Notes: generated by a model not told the origin, from the sequence alone. Shown: positions 17,656-27,503, numbered from the stretch's first letter. The stretch is 64,000 bases of DNA from UBA1672 sp963977495 (GCA_963977495.1 CAXBOT010000001.1:1302001-1366000); one strand, 5' to 3'. Program-made: numbers and translations.

Positions 17656-18969
17656 TCACCTTTCCCTGAATGCGCGGTTCAGGCCACGGTGAAAGGGTTT
17701 CAGCAGATAATTTAAAATGGTGCGTTTGCCGGTAATAATTTCAACCGTTGCCACCATACCCGATGTAATGGGTAAGGGTTTAGCCTGCGTCCCCAAATGG
17801 TTCGTGTTGGTTCTGACCTCAACCTCGAACATCACATTCCCCTCGCGATCACTCACGCTGCTGGCTGCGATGCGGGTCAAGACACCGTCAAGCGCACCAT
17901 AGATCTGCGGATCATACGCGCTCACCTTAACCTTGACCGCCTGCCCGACTTTTAGAAACGCGATTTCATCGGGCTTCACCTTCGCCAGAATTTTAAGCTC
18001 ATCATCACCCGGCACAATTTCAATCAGCTTCATCGCCGGTTCAACAATACCGCCGATTGTTCTAAGGGTAATCTGATTGACAATGCCATCAACAGGGGCG
18101 CGAATTTCCGTTCGATCCACGCGATCACCAATCGATTTCAAATTTTCCCTTAAGGAGGCCATCTGTGTTTCGACTTCGTTTAATTCCTCCAGAGCCACCG
18201 ACCTGAATTTATCCAACTGAATTTTTCGTTCATTCTCTGCGCTCTTCAATGAGGCCTGCAAGCCCTTCTTCTCTTGCTGACGCGCATTGATTTGCCCTGA
18301 AATATCGCCCAATTCACGCTCTAGTCTGATTTGATCCAATTTCGGCACCGCGCGTTTGGCCACCATATCTTTGGTGATTTTCAGTTCCTTATTCAATAAT
18401 ATCCGGCTTTGCGATAAGCGATTGATTTCCGCGTCCACCTCGCCCAAATCGGCTTGCGCCTTATTGATTTTCTCATCTTGAATTTTATAGGCCGAGTTCA
18501 ATTCATTTTGACGGGATTCATATAATGATTTTTCATTGTCTACGATGGCGGGGATTTTGGCTTTGATGTCCTCTGACACGGTAAAATCCTGCCCTGCGCT
18601 CTCTGCGTGTAATCGTGCCTTCTTGGCCTCCAGCGACATAAAGCGCGCCTCTGTACCGCGCTCCTCGGATGAAAACATCACGTCACTCAGGCGCATCAAA
18701 ACTTGCCCCTTTTTAACGAAATCACCCTTGGCGACCAAAAGCTCTTGTAAAATGCCGCCTTCCAGACTTTGTACGACTTGTAATTCCTTGGAGGGGACAA
18801 TCTGCCCTTGCGCGCGGGTGAGTTCTTCGACCTGCGAAACCGCCGCCCAAACAATAAGAAAAGCCACAAACGCCATAATCGTCACCAACAACAAAATAGC
18901 AGGCGAAGACGGACGCATCCGCATGGCGGCCTCCAATTCGTTCATATATGCTGATTCCTGCTGATCCAT
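17656..18969 (-). CDS. Type I secretion membrane-fusion protein, HlyD/LapC family
   Basis: 437 residues: cytoplasmic N-terminus, one membrane helix near 24-43, a lipoyl half-motif (GQIVPSKELQVVQSLEGGIL), a long alpha-hairpin of coiled coil at about 115-270, and the second barrel half with TEIRAPVDGIVNQ. It spans the periplasm and joins the ABC transporter to the TolC channel. Gaps of seven bases to both neighbours put it in the middle of the operon. Confidence 0.95.
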   Translation of the reverse strand: MDQQESAYMNELEAAMRMRPSSPAILLLVTIMAFVAFLIVWAAVSQVEELTRAQGQIVPSKELQVVQSLEGGILQELLVAKGDFVKKGQVLMRLSDVMFSSEERGTEARFMSLEAKKARLHAESAGQDFTVSEDIKAKIPAIVDNEKSLYESRQNELNSAYKIQDEKINKAQADLGEVDAEINRLSQSRILLNKELKITKDMVAKRAVPKLDQIRLERELGDISGQINARQQEKKGLQASLKSAENERKIQLDKFRSVALEELNEVETQMASLRENLKSIGDRVDRTEIRAPVDGIVNQITLRTIGGIVEPAMKLIEIVPGDDELKILAKVKPDEIAFLKVGQAVKVKVSAYDPQIYGALDGVLTRIAASSVSDREGNVMFEVEVRTNTNHLGTQAKPLPITSGMVATVEIITGKRTILNYLLKPFHRGLNRAFRER

Positions 18970-18976
18970 ATTGCTG

Positions 18977-21106
18977 CTAACTCGCCTTTACCTTGATTTT
19001 ACCTGAATTGAGCGCCGCAATCACTTCATCACGCGGCCCATCCATAATAACCTTACCGTTATGCATCAAAATCAGGCGATCAACGGTCGTCAACAAAGCC
19101 TGCTTATGCGTAATCAGAATATAGGTCTTACCCTTTGTTTGCTCAACAATGTGCGTGCAAAATGCGCTTTCTGTTTGTGTATCCATCGAGCTTGTCGGTT
19201 CGTCACAGATCAGAATATCAGGCTTAGTAATCATCGCCCGCGCAAGGGCAATGGCTTGGCGCTGCCCGCCTGATAAATTCGCCCCCAACTCACCGATTGG
19301 CGCGTCATAGCCCATAGGGTGACGCGATACAAAGCCGTCAACGCCGCTATCCTTGGCGCAGGATAAAATATCCGCTTCGCTGGCTTGCGGGTTGAACGCT
19401 GTAATATTGTCGCGCACACTGCCGCGGAAAAGCTGTGTTTCTTGTGAGATATAGGCAATGCTTTTCCTTAAATCCGCCGGATCAATCTGCCGATAATCCG
19501 TATCATCCGCCAGAATAGTGCCGCTGTCGGGCTCATGGAGTTTCAGTAATAAACGCGCAATCGTGCTTTTCCCCGACCCGACGCGCCCAATGATGCCAAC
19601 GCGCTCGCCCTTTTCAATGGAGAAGGACACCTCCTCCAGAACGGGGACATTTGTATTCGGATAGGAAAACGATACTTTTTCAAAAGCCAGCTTGCCCGAT
19701 AAGTCAGGTCTGTGCAGGAAGTCCCGCCCATGCGGGCGCTCCACAGGCGCGCTCATAATATCATTTAAGGTTTTCAGCGCTGTGCCGGATTGGTGATATT
19801 TGGTGATTAAATTGGCAATCTGCCCGACAGGTGCAATCGCACGCCCGCCTAAAATAACGCTCGCAATCAAGCCCCCCATAGTCATATCACCGCTTTGCAC
19901 CATATACATGCCCGCCAAAACCAGAATAACCGATGCGCTTTGCTGGAAAAATGTTGAAATATTCACCGCCAACGCCGATAGAAATCTCGCTTTTTCGGCG
20001 TAAAGCGCATCTTCATTCATAATTGTGCCATAACGTGCGCGGAAACGCCCATCGGCGCACCCTGCCTTGATCGTTTCCAACGCATTGATGGTTTCAACCA
20101 GAATGCCGTGGCGTGTTTGCCCTGTTATCACGGCTTTCCTGACCAGATGTTTGAGCTTGATCTGCACGAAAAAGCCGATCACGCTGGTGATTAAAATCAG
20201 ACCTACCAGAATAAACGCCAGCGGCCCGCCCAAATGATACACAAAGAACAGAAAAACGATTGTAAACGGGACATCGACCAAGGCCGTGATCGTCGCAGAC
20301 GTGAAAAATTCCCGCACAGAATCAAAATCGCGCAAGATATTGGCAAACGCCCCGCTAGAGGCCGGTCTGTCTGAAAGGCGCATATCAAGCACATGATCAA
20401 AGATACGCCGCGCCGCCAAAATGTCGGTTTTGCGCCCTGCTGAATCAATCATATAACCGCGAATGGTGCGGAAAATAAAATCGAAGCTAAAGGCCACCAA
20501 CGCTCCAATCCCCAGAACCCAGCCTGTTTCGGTTGCGTTATTGGGAATGACGCGATCATACACATTCATAATAAAAAGCGGGCTGACCAGCGCGAATAAG
20601 TTAATAAAGACGGAGGCCACAATCACCATCCCATAGGTCGAACGGCTCAACCGCACAATATCCCAAAACCAGTGCGCGTCTTCGACCTCGTCTTTTTTAC
20701 GTTCAGGAATATTAAAAACAGCCGTTGGATGCACAAAAATGGCATAGCCCATATAGGATTCTGACAGGCTTTGTAATGAGATCGTGCGGACAAACCCCGT
20801 TTCAGGCACAAAAATTTTCATTTGCCCCGTATCGTCCGCTTTTTCCAAGAGCACGCAAGATTGATCATTTTTCAAAAAGATCACGCAGGGCAGTACCGCC
20901 GTGGATATTTTTGCCAGATCAGGTTTTTTGAAGATTTCGGCTTTCAGGCCAATGCGATGCGCGGCGTCACAAAATAATGTCGGGTTCATCGCCTTATGGT
21001 CATAGGCAAGCCCCGCAGTCAGACTTTCGGCAGATTTCGGCTTTCCAAACGCTTCGCACAAAAAAACGAGACAATCCAATAATGGATCCCCCTCATATTC
21101 CTTCAT
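18977..21106 (-). CDS. Type I secretion ABC transporter, LapB-like
   Basis: 709 residues. Residues 1-130 are a C39-like domain that lacks the catalytic Cys motif of bacteriocin exporters, as in transporters for large RTX or adhesin substrates with C-terminal signals. Six membrane helices lie at about 155-430. The ATPase has Walker A GRVGSGKST at 507-515, LSGGQ at 611-615 and Walker B ILICDE at 631-636. It powers export of an unfolded protein straight to the outside. No RTX or adhesin gene is in the window, so the substrate is unknown. Confidence 0.95.
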   Translation of the reverse strand: MKEYEGDPLLDCLVFLCEAFGKPKSAESLTAGLAYDHKAMNPTLFCDAAHRIGLKAEIFKKPDLAKISTAVLPCVIFLKNDQSCVLLEKADDTGQMKIFVPETGFVRTISLQSLSESYMGYAIFVHPTAVFNIPERKKDEVEDAHWFWDIVRLSRSTYGMVIVASVFINLFALVSPLFIMNVYDRVIPNNATETGWVLGIGALVAFSFDFIFRTIRGYMIDSAGRKTDILAARRIFDHVLDMRLSDRPASSGAFANILRDFDSVREFFTSATITALVDVPFTIVFLFFVYHLGGPLAFILVGLILITSVIGFFVQIKLKHLVRKAVITGQTRHGILVETINALETIKAGCADGRFRARYGTIMNEDALYAEKARFLSALAVNISTFFQQSASVILVLAGMYMVQSGDMTMGGLIASVILGGRAIAPVGQIANLITKYHQSGTALKTLNDIMSAPVERPHGRDFLHRPDLSGKLAFEKVSFSYPNTNVPVLEEVSFSIEKGERVGIIGRVGSGKSTIARLLLKLHEPDSGTILADDTDYRQIDPADLRKSIAYISQETQLFRGSVRDNITAFNPQASEADILSCAKDSGVDGFVSRHPMGYDAPIGELGANLSGGQRQAIALARAMITKPDILICDEPTSSMDTQTESAFCTHIVEQTKGKTYILITHKQALLTTVDRLILMHNGKVIMDGPRDEVIAALNSGKIKVKAS

Positions 21107-21128
21107 CGCAGCCTGTGGTTCACGACCC

Positions 21129-22481
21129 TTATTGGCGATTATCCTCTCCCTCGGTCACTGGACGTGTTCTTACGTCCTCCGGCATAGATAATATAGCATT
21201 TTTCAACATACTTAGCGATGCCAGAACACCATATTCAGATGCTAAAAGATTAAAACGGTTATCGCTCCGATCCAATTTCGCCTTAAAAAGCTGGCTTTGC
21301 GCGCGCATTAAGCTCAATAAACTAATCCGTGATCCTTCAAATTGACTTTCATAAGCACTCACCAATTTTTCGTTCAAATCAACGCGATCCTTAGACAACT
21401 GTAATTTGCGCTGAAAGGTACGATATTTCGCGTAAGATTCGTATATTGCGCGCTCAACCTGACGTTCGGCCTCTTCAGCCTTTCGCAACGCGGCGTCATG
21501 TTCGGATTGTTTTTTGCGAAACTCTGAAAATTCCCGCCCGCCTGTTGAAAACGCCCAATTCATTTTAACAACCGCGCGCGCATCTTTATTCTCGCCGCCT
21601 ATAATGTCCTTTTTATCATTTTTGTAATAGGAAAGCTCCCCCGTCACATCAGGGTACATCTTGCCCTGCTCGGCCTTCATATCGTGGCGCGTTGCATTCG
21701 AAGCCATACGCACCGACATCAACATGGGGTTGCGTAACTTCGCCGCAGCAACGGCATCGACGATATTATCATTGATCTGCGATGTAACCGACGCGGGCAT
21801 CACCAATTGCGCAGGTGGCGCCTCGCCTGTTGCCTCATAATAGGCCGCGCGCGCAGAGGCTAAACGCCCCTCATAATCCGCGATAATCGAATTGACGACC
21901 ATGGAAACATCACGCGCTTGTTGTAATTCTGCCTCGTCTGCAACGCCTTCTTTCACCATATTGATGATGCGCGCCTTATAATCGTCAATTGATCTTAACT
22001 GCACCGATAATAAGTCAAGCGCACTGCGCAAACGCATAATTTCAATATAATTACGCACAATATCAAAGGTGATTTCTTCTTCGACTTCCATCAAGTCATA
22101 GCCTTTGGACTCTAACCGTGCATCCGCCGCACCGACGCGGTTTTGCGTTTCAAGTCCGTCAAAAATCATCTGACGAAGCGCAATATTCGCTTCACCATAA
22201 CCGGAATACGCTGCGCCGCGCTCTACGCTCAACCCGCGACTGGTGGAGTTATCTTGATAAACGCGCCCTGCCGTTAATGCCGTGGAAATCTCAGGATAAT
22301 AATTGGAAGCTTCTGCATCTTTATTGTGCTCCGCGGCCTCTTGCCTATCATACGCGCCTGCGATGGCGGGGTTACGCTCAAGCGCACGCACAACGGCTTC
22401 GCGCACATCTTGCGCAAAAGCAGGTGTACTCCCCGTAAGGAATGCAATGGCCAAAACCACAGTTTTAATATTCAAACGCAT
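21129..22481 (-). CDS. TolC-family outer membrane channel of type I secretion
   Basis: About 450 residues from the ATG at 22481, which gives a clean signal peptide (TVVLAIAFLTGSTPAFA); a start at 22523 would place 14 odd residues before it. Two TolC repeats rich in coiled-coil helices follow, with the RALERNPAIAGAYDRQEAA opening and QFEGSRISLLSLMRAQSQLF near the end. The gene is first in the operon tolC-ABC-hlyD-cyclase, the LapE-LapB-LapC set of parts. Confidence 0.93.
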   Translation of the reverse strand: MRLNIKTVVLAIAFLTGSTPAFAQDVREAVVRALERNPAIAGAYDRQEAAEHNKDAEASNYYPEISTALTAGRVYQDNSTSRGLSVERGAAYSGYGEANIALRQMIFDGLETQNRVGAADARLESKGYDLMEVEEEITFDIVRNYIEIMRLRSALDLLSVQLRSIDDYKARIINMVKEGVADEAELQQARDVSMVVNSIIADYEGRLASARAAYYEATGEAPPAQLVMPASVTSQINDNIVDAVAAAKLRNPMLMSVRMASNATRHDMKAEQGKMYPDVTGELSYYKNDKKDIIGGENKDARAVVKMNWAFSTGGREFSEFRKKQSEHDAALRKAEEAERQVERAIYESYAKYRTFQRKLQLSKDRVDLNEKLVSAYESQFEGSRISLLSLMRAQSQLFKAKLDRSDNRFNLLASEYGVLASLSMLKNAILSMPEDVRTRPVTEGEDNRQ

Positions 22482-22563
22482 AAAGACTAGCCGCAAGAAA
22501 ATACGAAAAGAGCATGGAACCATGCCCTAAAGAACTCTAATCATATCAAAATTACAAGATTAC

Positions 22564-22589
22564 TCAAGTGATTGTATTAGATTACTTGA
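22564..22589. promoter_or_regulatory. 26-bp imperfect palindrome, candidate operator
   Basis: TCAAGT and ACTTGA arms enclose internal AT pairs, giving symmetry of the form TCAAGTnATn3ATn3ATnACTTGA. It lies in the 232-base divergent gap between the tolC operon and the transhydrogenase operon, just before an AAAGGAGG run. No regulator is assigned. Spacing suits a dimeric repressor or activator. Confidence 0.35.
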
Positions 22590-22713
22590 ATAAAGGAGGT
22601 GGTTTTATTTAAGAAGTCAAAAATAGCGAGAAAATTGCACAGAAGACCCTTCACAATCCAAAGGAAATCATGCATTGTAACATGCGTCCATCACAAATAA
22701 GGGATTGAACATC

Positions 22714-24000
22714 GTGGGTATAAAAATTGCCATCCCCAAGGAAACCAGCGACCATGAAAAGCGTGTCGCGGCCTCACCGGAAACCGTCAAGAAACTGATC
22801 GCGACTGGTGCTGTTGTTACTATTCAAGCCAATGCGGGAGAGCACGCGGCCTATAAAGACGCCGCCTACAAAGAGGCTGGCGCGACCATTGCCAAGACCT
22901 ACGCCGAAACTGTCAAAATGGCGGATATCGTGCTTAAGGTGCAGGCACCTAATAAAGACGAAATCAAAGATATTCGCAAAGGCGCGCTGCTGATTGGTAT
23001 GCTCGCCCCGTTTTCCAACAAAACTATTCTGGATGATTGCGCCAAAGGTAAGATTGATGCGTTCTCTATGGAATTTGTTCCACGGATCAGCCGCGCACAA
23101 AGCATGGATGTCCTCTCCTCTCAATCCAACCTCTCCGGCTATAAGGCCGTTCTCGATGCGACGGAATATTACCCGCATGCCATGCCGATGATGATGACAG
23201 CGGCGGGCACTGTCCCACCTGCAAAAGTTTTTGTTATGGGCGCGGGCGTAGCAGGCTTGCAAGCCATTGCAACCGCGCGGCGTTTGGGTGCAGTCGTTTC
23301 TGCAACAGATGTGCGCCCCGCCGCCAAAGAACAAGTGGAATCACTTGGTGCAAGCTTTATCGCCGTTGAAGATGAAGAATTCACACAAGCCGAAACCGCT
23401 GGCGGTTATGCCAAGGAAATGTCCGCGAGCTATAAGAAAAAGCAAGCCGAACTGGTTGAGAAGCATATCGCAAAGCAAGATATCGTCATCACCACCGCCC
23501 TTATTCCGGGCAGACCGGCGCCAAAATTGATTACATCGGCGATGGTCAAATCTATGAAGGCCGGCTCGGTCATTGTTGATCTGGCTGTTGAAACAGGCGG
23601 CAACTGCGAAGACTCTAAAGCCGGCGAAGTGTATGTTAAAAATGATGTCACCATCATCGGGCACATGAATGTGCCGAGCCGATTGGCGGCGGATACCTCC
23701 GCACTTTATGCGCGTAACATTCTAAGCTTGCTGAACCTCATCAATGATACAGACAGCAAGAAGATCGCCATTGATTGGGAAGATGACATCATCAAAGGCG
23801 TGTGCATGACACGCGGCGGTGAAATTGTGCATCCGAACTTTGCGACAAAAACAGCAAAGAGCGACAAGCCAAAAGACGAAAAAAAGGACGCCCCAAGCAA
23901 GCCGCCCGCTAAAAAGAAAGCCGCAGCAGCCAAAAAAACTGACGCTGCGCCTGCAAAGAAAAAGACAAGCACCACCAAAAAAGCCGCAGATAAGGCGTAA
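22714..24000 (+). CDS. pntAA: NAD(P) transhydrogenase subunit alpha part 1 (dI domain)
   Basis: 428 residues from the GTG at 22714, ten bases after AAGGGA; a TTG at 22705 would be one base from that site and is less likely. This is the soluble NAD(H)-binding domain I: IAIPKETSDHEKRVAASPETV at the N-terminus, PRISRAQSMDVLSSQSNL, the nucleotide loop VMGAGVAGLQAIATARRLGA and RQD-loop-like region. Unusually, the last 50 residues are a basic low-complexity tail with 18 Lys and 13 Ala, absent from ordinary PntAA. With PntAB and PntB it uses the proton gradient to reduce NADP with NADH. Confidence 0.95.
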   Translation: MGIKIAIPKETSDHEKRVAASPETVKKLIATGAVVTIQANAGEHAAYKDAAYKEAGATIAKTYAETVKMADIVLKVQAPNKDEIKDIRKGALLIGMLAPFSNKTILDDCAKGKIDAFSMEFVPRISRAQSMDVLSSQSNLSGYKAVLDATEYYPHAMPMMMTAAGTVPPAKVFVMGAGVAGLQAIATARRLGAVVSATDVRPAAKEQVESLGASFIAVEDEEFTQAETAGGYAKEMSASYKKKQAELVEKHIAKQDIVITTALIPGRPAPKLITSAMVKSMKAGSVIVDLAVETGGNCEDSKAGEVYVKNDVTIIGHMNVPSRLAADTSALYARNILSLLNLINDTDSKKIAIDWEDDIIKGVCMTRGGEIVHPNFATKTAKSDKPKDEKKDAPSKPPAKKKAAAAKKTDAAPAKKKTSTTKKAADKA

Positions 24001-24011
24001 GGAAAAAAACC

Positions 24012-24428
24012 ATGTCTGAAAGCACAAGAACATTACAAGAGAGCCTCTACGATTTGGCTGAAAACTATGAAGGGCTGGCCGATCAGGCGATGCAACTCGC
24101 CGCCGAAGCCGGAACCGCCGTTTCCGAAAGCAGTGCCCATGCAGAACCGTTCATCATCACAGGCTTAACCGTCTTTATTCTCGCTTGTTTCGTTGGATAT
24201 CACGTTGTTTGGCGTGTAACGCCTGCCCTGCACTCACCGCTCATGGCGATTACCAATGCTATTTCCTCCGTTATTATTGTCGGGGCTGTGCTGGCCACAG
24301 GAACTGCCTCTATCTCAGGTTTTTCAAGCTTCCTTGGTTTTCTCGCCGTTGTTTTTGCATCGGTCAATATTTTCGGCGGGTTCATCATAACCAAGCGTAT
24401 GCTGCATATGTTCAAGAAAAAAGGGTAA
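24012..24428 (+). CDS. pntAB: NAD(P) transhydrogenase subunit alpha part 2
   Basis: 138 residues. The last about 95 residues hold the three to four membrane helices of this subunit, with VGYHVVWRVTPALHSPLMA, TNAISSVIIVGA and GGFIITKRMLHMF. The N-terminal about 45 residues are an extra acidic, soluble helix region. It lies 11 bases after pntAA and forms part of the proton channel. Confidence 0.95.
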   Translation: MSESTRTLQESLYDLAENYEGLADQAMQLAAEAGTAVSESSAHAEPFIITGLTVFILACFVGYHVVWRVTPALHSPLMAITNAISSVIIVGAVLATGTASISGFSSFLGFLAVVFASVNIFGGFIITKRMLHMFKKKG

Positions 24429-24439
24429 GACAAAACGTC

Positions 24440-25018
24440 ATGATTAGATTTTTACTCTGTATCACTGTTTTATTATTTCCGATGTCCGCATCGGCAGGTG
24501 ATTATACGGGGCAACTTGGTGGTTCGGTTGTCGTCTATAAAAACGGACAACCCATGCATGTCAATAAAACAGATGCGGGCTATATGCTGCTGCGTATGAT
24601 TAAATTATTTAACAGCAGCACAATCAGCACCGCACACTCACGTATGCTCGTGCAATCCCTGACACGTGACGGCAGCACGCTTGAAGATAAATGGAATGAT
24701 ATAAAGACTGAAAATTATTACTCCGCGCGCTTAAACCCGCCAAAAGCCAAATTTGTGGATTCTGTCATACTTGATGAAATCATTGTTTCAATCGCCGCTA
24801 GTGATCGTAAAAATCCCTTAGGATTGGTCATGGCCAAACTGAAAAATGGTGAAATTCGCGCCTATGAGGTTGATAACCAAAAACTTATCAATCTGTATTG
24901 TCTGGACAGAGGTTTAAAATACCTGCCCGGCCACTACACGACGTTCGCACAAAAATACTCCGCGCCCGAATATAAAAATTCGGACATTCAATGTTCAACA
25001 CAAACAACCAAGAAATAA
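24440..25018 (+). CDS. Secreted unknown protein inside the pnt operon
   Basis: 192 residues from the ATG at 24440, 11 bases after pntAB. A clear signal peptide (RFLLCITVLLFPMSASA) is followed by a soluble domain with GSVVVYKNGQPMHVNKTDA, a run of Ser/Thr near residue 60, and two Cys residues near the C-terminus that could form a disulfide. No family is recognised. It stands between pntAB and pntB, where these genes are normally adjacent, with short gaps on both sides, so it is almost certainly co-transcribed with them. Confidence 0.8.
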   Translation: MIRFLLCITVLLFPMSASAGDYTGQLGGSVVVYKNGQPMHVNKTDAGYMLLRMIKLFNSSTISTAHSRMLVQSLTRDGSTLEDKWNDIKTENYYSARLNPPKAKFVDSVILDEIIVSIAASDRKNPLGLVMAKLKNGEIRAYEVDNQKLINLYCLDRGLKYLPGHYTTFAQKYSAPEYKNSDIQCSTQTTKK

Positions 25019-25038
25019 AGGCATAGCAGGATAAACGC

Positions 25039-26427
25039 ATGGCAATACTTTCATCTCTCGCATATCTGATCGCGTCCATTTTATTCATCCTTGCACTGCG
25101 CGGGTTGTCCCACCCTGAAACCGCACAGCGCGGTTTGGCATACGGCATGATCGGCATGACGCTGGCGATTATAACAACCTTGTTCTCGCCGCATATCCAA
25201 GGCTGGTCATGGATTATCATCGGTATCGCCATTGGTGGATCTATCGGCGCCTATATCGCCAAAAATATTAAAATGACCTCCCTGCCCGAACTTATGGCGG
25301 CGTTCCACTCATTGGTCGGTTTGGCGGCGGTTTGCGTTGCAGGCGCGGCCTTCTATAACCCCGAAGCATACAGTATCGGCACGCCCGGCGACATCAACAT
25401 CGCCAGCTTGATTGAAATGTCTTTAGGTCTTGCGATCGGCGCGGTCACCTTTACAGGATCAATCGTTGCATGGGGTAAATTACAGGGGAAAATCTCAGGA
25501 AAACCTATTACATTTACTGGCCAGCACAAGCTCAATGCCCTGCTCGGCGGTGCCATGTTTCTGATGATTATTCTCCTCTGCTTAACAGGCAGTGCCTTTT
25601 GGTTCTGGATGATCGCAATTATCGCATTCAGCCTTGGTGTATTGATGATTATACCGATTGGCGGCGCAGATATGCCAGTGATCGTGTCTATGCTCAATTC
25701 CTATTCAGGTTGGGCGGCGGCCGGTATCGGTTTCACACTCCATAACAACCTTTTGATTATTACAGGCGCGCTTGTCGGATCATCCGGCGCAATTCTGTCC
25801 TATATCATGTGTAAGGGCATGAACCGATCATTCTTTAACGTGATCTTAGGCGGTTTCGGCGGTGATGACGCGGCGGCTGCGGCGGCGGATATGGGCGATC
25901 GTAATGCTAAAATCGGCGCGGCAGAAGATGCGGCCTACATCATGAAAAACGCATCAAAAGTCATCATCATCCCCGGATATGGTATGGCCGTGGCACAAGC
26001 ACAACACGCACTACGCGAAATGGCTGATGTTCTCAAAAAAGAAGGCGTTGATGTTAAATACGCCATCCACCCTGTTGCGGGGCGCATGCCCGGACATATG
26101 AACGTGTTGCTTGCCGAAGCCAACGTCCCTTACGACGAAGTATTCGAGATGGAAGATATCAATCGCGACTTTGCGCAGGCTGATGTGGCCTATGTTATTG
26201 GTGCGAACGACATTACCAACCCGGCCGCCAAGAGCGATCCGGCCTCCCCAATCTATGGCATGCCTGTTCTTGATGTTGAAAACGCCAAAACCGTGTTGTT
26301 CGTCAAACGCTCTCTTGGCTCTGGCTATGCCGGCATAGATAACCCGCTTTTCTATGGCGACAGCACAATGATGCTTCTGGGTGATGCTAAAAAAATGACC
26401 GAAGATATTATCAAGGCCATCGAATAA
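25039..26427 (+). CDS. pntB: NAD(P) transhydrogenase subunit beta
   Basis: 462 residues: eight or nine membrane helices to about residue 265, then the NADP(H)-binding domain III with IIPGYGMAVAQAQHALREMA, YAIHPVAGRMPGHMNVLLAEA, the DVAYVIGANDITNPAAK loop and VLFVKRSLGSGYAGIDNPLF. It completes the proton-pumping transhydrogenase that makes NADPH. Confidence 0.97.
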   Translation: MAILSSLAYLIASILFILALRGLSHPETAQRGLAYGMIGMTLAIITTLFSPHIQGWSWIIIGIAIGGSIGAYIAKNIKMTSLPELMAAFHSLVGLAAVCVAGAAFYNPEAYSIGTPGDINIASLIEMSLGLAIGAVTFTGSIVAWGKLQGKISGKPITFTGQHKLNALLGGAMFLMIILLCLTGSAFWFWMIAIIAFSLGVLMIIPIGGADMPVIVSMLNSYSGWAAAGIGFTLHNNLLIITGALVGSSGAILSYIMCKGMNRSFFNVILGGFGGDDAAAAAADMGDRNAKIGAAEDAAYIMKNASKVIIIPGYGMAVAQAQHALREMADVLKKEGVDVKYAIHPVAGRMPGHMNVLLAEANVPYDEVFEMEDINRDFAQADVAYVIGANDITNPAAKSDPASPIYGMPVLDVENAKTVLFVKRSLGSGYAGIDNPLFYGDSTMMLLGDAKKMTEDIIKAIE

Positions 26428-26507
26428 CTTTGTATTATTTTAAGCATTTTGGGGCATAATCCTGAAAGTACATCAAATCTGTGCTTGATATGATTAACAA
26501 AGGTCAC

Positions 26508-27503
26508 ATGAATAATACAGCGCATCCAGTAGATATAGAATCACGTTTTCGTGAGCCTGAGGGCTGGCGCTGGCATCACTTTGAGCGCAACGGGCGCTCT
26601 CTGCGCTTTGGTTCAGTATCTCCAAAAGACCACATCCCTGATGCCGTTATCGTTTGTCTGCAAGGCGTGCGTGAATTTTCAGAAAAATATTTTGAAGTCG
26701 CGCATTGGTGTCTGGAGCATAATCTTGCCTTTTGGATGTGCGATTGGGCCGGACAAGGAAAATCATCGCGATTTTTAACCAACCCGCAAAAACGCCACAG
26801 CCACGGCTTTGACGACGACGTTGAAGATTTACAATATTTCATTTTGCAATACATCAAACATGCCAGTGTACACCCCGATAAAGGGCGCATTCCTTTGGCG
26901 ATGCTCGCGCATTCCATGGGGGCGCATATTGGATTAAGGCATCTTGATCAATATCCGGGAACATTCGAATGCGCCGCGCTTACGGCGCCGATGATCGGCT
27001 TAAAAGTCTTTGAGAACACCCCCCCAACAATCGCCTTGGCTGCTGCTTCCGTATGTAAACTACTCTGCGGTTCATCCTATATTCCCAAGGGAAATGACTG
27101 GTCAAAACGCAACGATGATGCATCGCTAACCTCTGACCCTGTACGTTCAAAGATCCATGATCTCTGGTGTGACGCCGATGCGGCATTACGGTGCGGTGAT
27201 GTCACATACAGATGGGTTTGCGAAGCGCAGCGTTCTTGCCTGAAGCTGAAAAAAGCCATTGAAAAAAAGACAATTGAAACGCCATGCCTGTTTGGCATTC
27301 CCGGGCAAGAGCATCTGGTCGATAACCCACTGGCACAAAAAGTTATTGGTAACATCGCCCATGCACGCGTTGTCCATTATCCGCATTCACACCACGAAGT
27401 TTTGATGGAAACCGATGATATCAGAAATAATTTTCTGGATCATTTTTACGATCTGATAAAAGAAACAATTATAGATAGGCCAGAAACCTTGAAACCTTTC
27501 TAA
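26508..27503 (+). CDS. Alpha/beta hydrolase, monoacylglycerol-lipase-like
   Basis: 331 residues from the ATG at 26508, which follows AAAGG; upstream GTG (26481) and ATG (26490) starts lack a good site. The fold is shown by CDWAGQGKSSRF and the nucleophile elbow AHSMGAHIG, with an acid near LFGIPGQEHLVD and the His in PHSHHEVLME. This is the lysophospholipase/serine aminopeptidase S33 pattern. No signal peptide. The substrate is unknown. Confidence 0.85.
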   Translation: MNNTAHPVDIESRFREPEGWRWHHFERNGRSLRFGSVSPKDHIPDAVIVCLQGVREFSEKYFEVAHWCLEHNLAFWMCDWAGQGKSSRFLTNPQKRHSHGFDDDVEDLQYFILQYIKHASVHPDKGRIPLAMLAHSMGAHIGLRHLDQYPGTFECAALTAPMIGLKVFENTPPTIALAAASVCKLLCGSSYIPKGNDWSKRNDDASLTSDPVRSKIHDLWCDADAALRCGDVTYRWVCEAQRSCLKLKKAIEKKTIETPCLFGIPGQEHLVDNPLAQKVIGNIAHARVVHYPHSHHEVLMETDDIRNNFLDHFYDLIKETIIDRPETLKPF

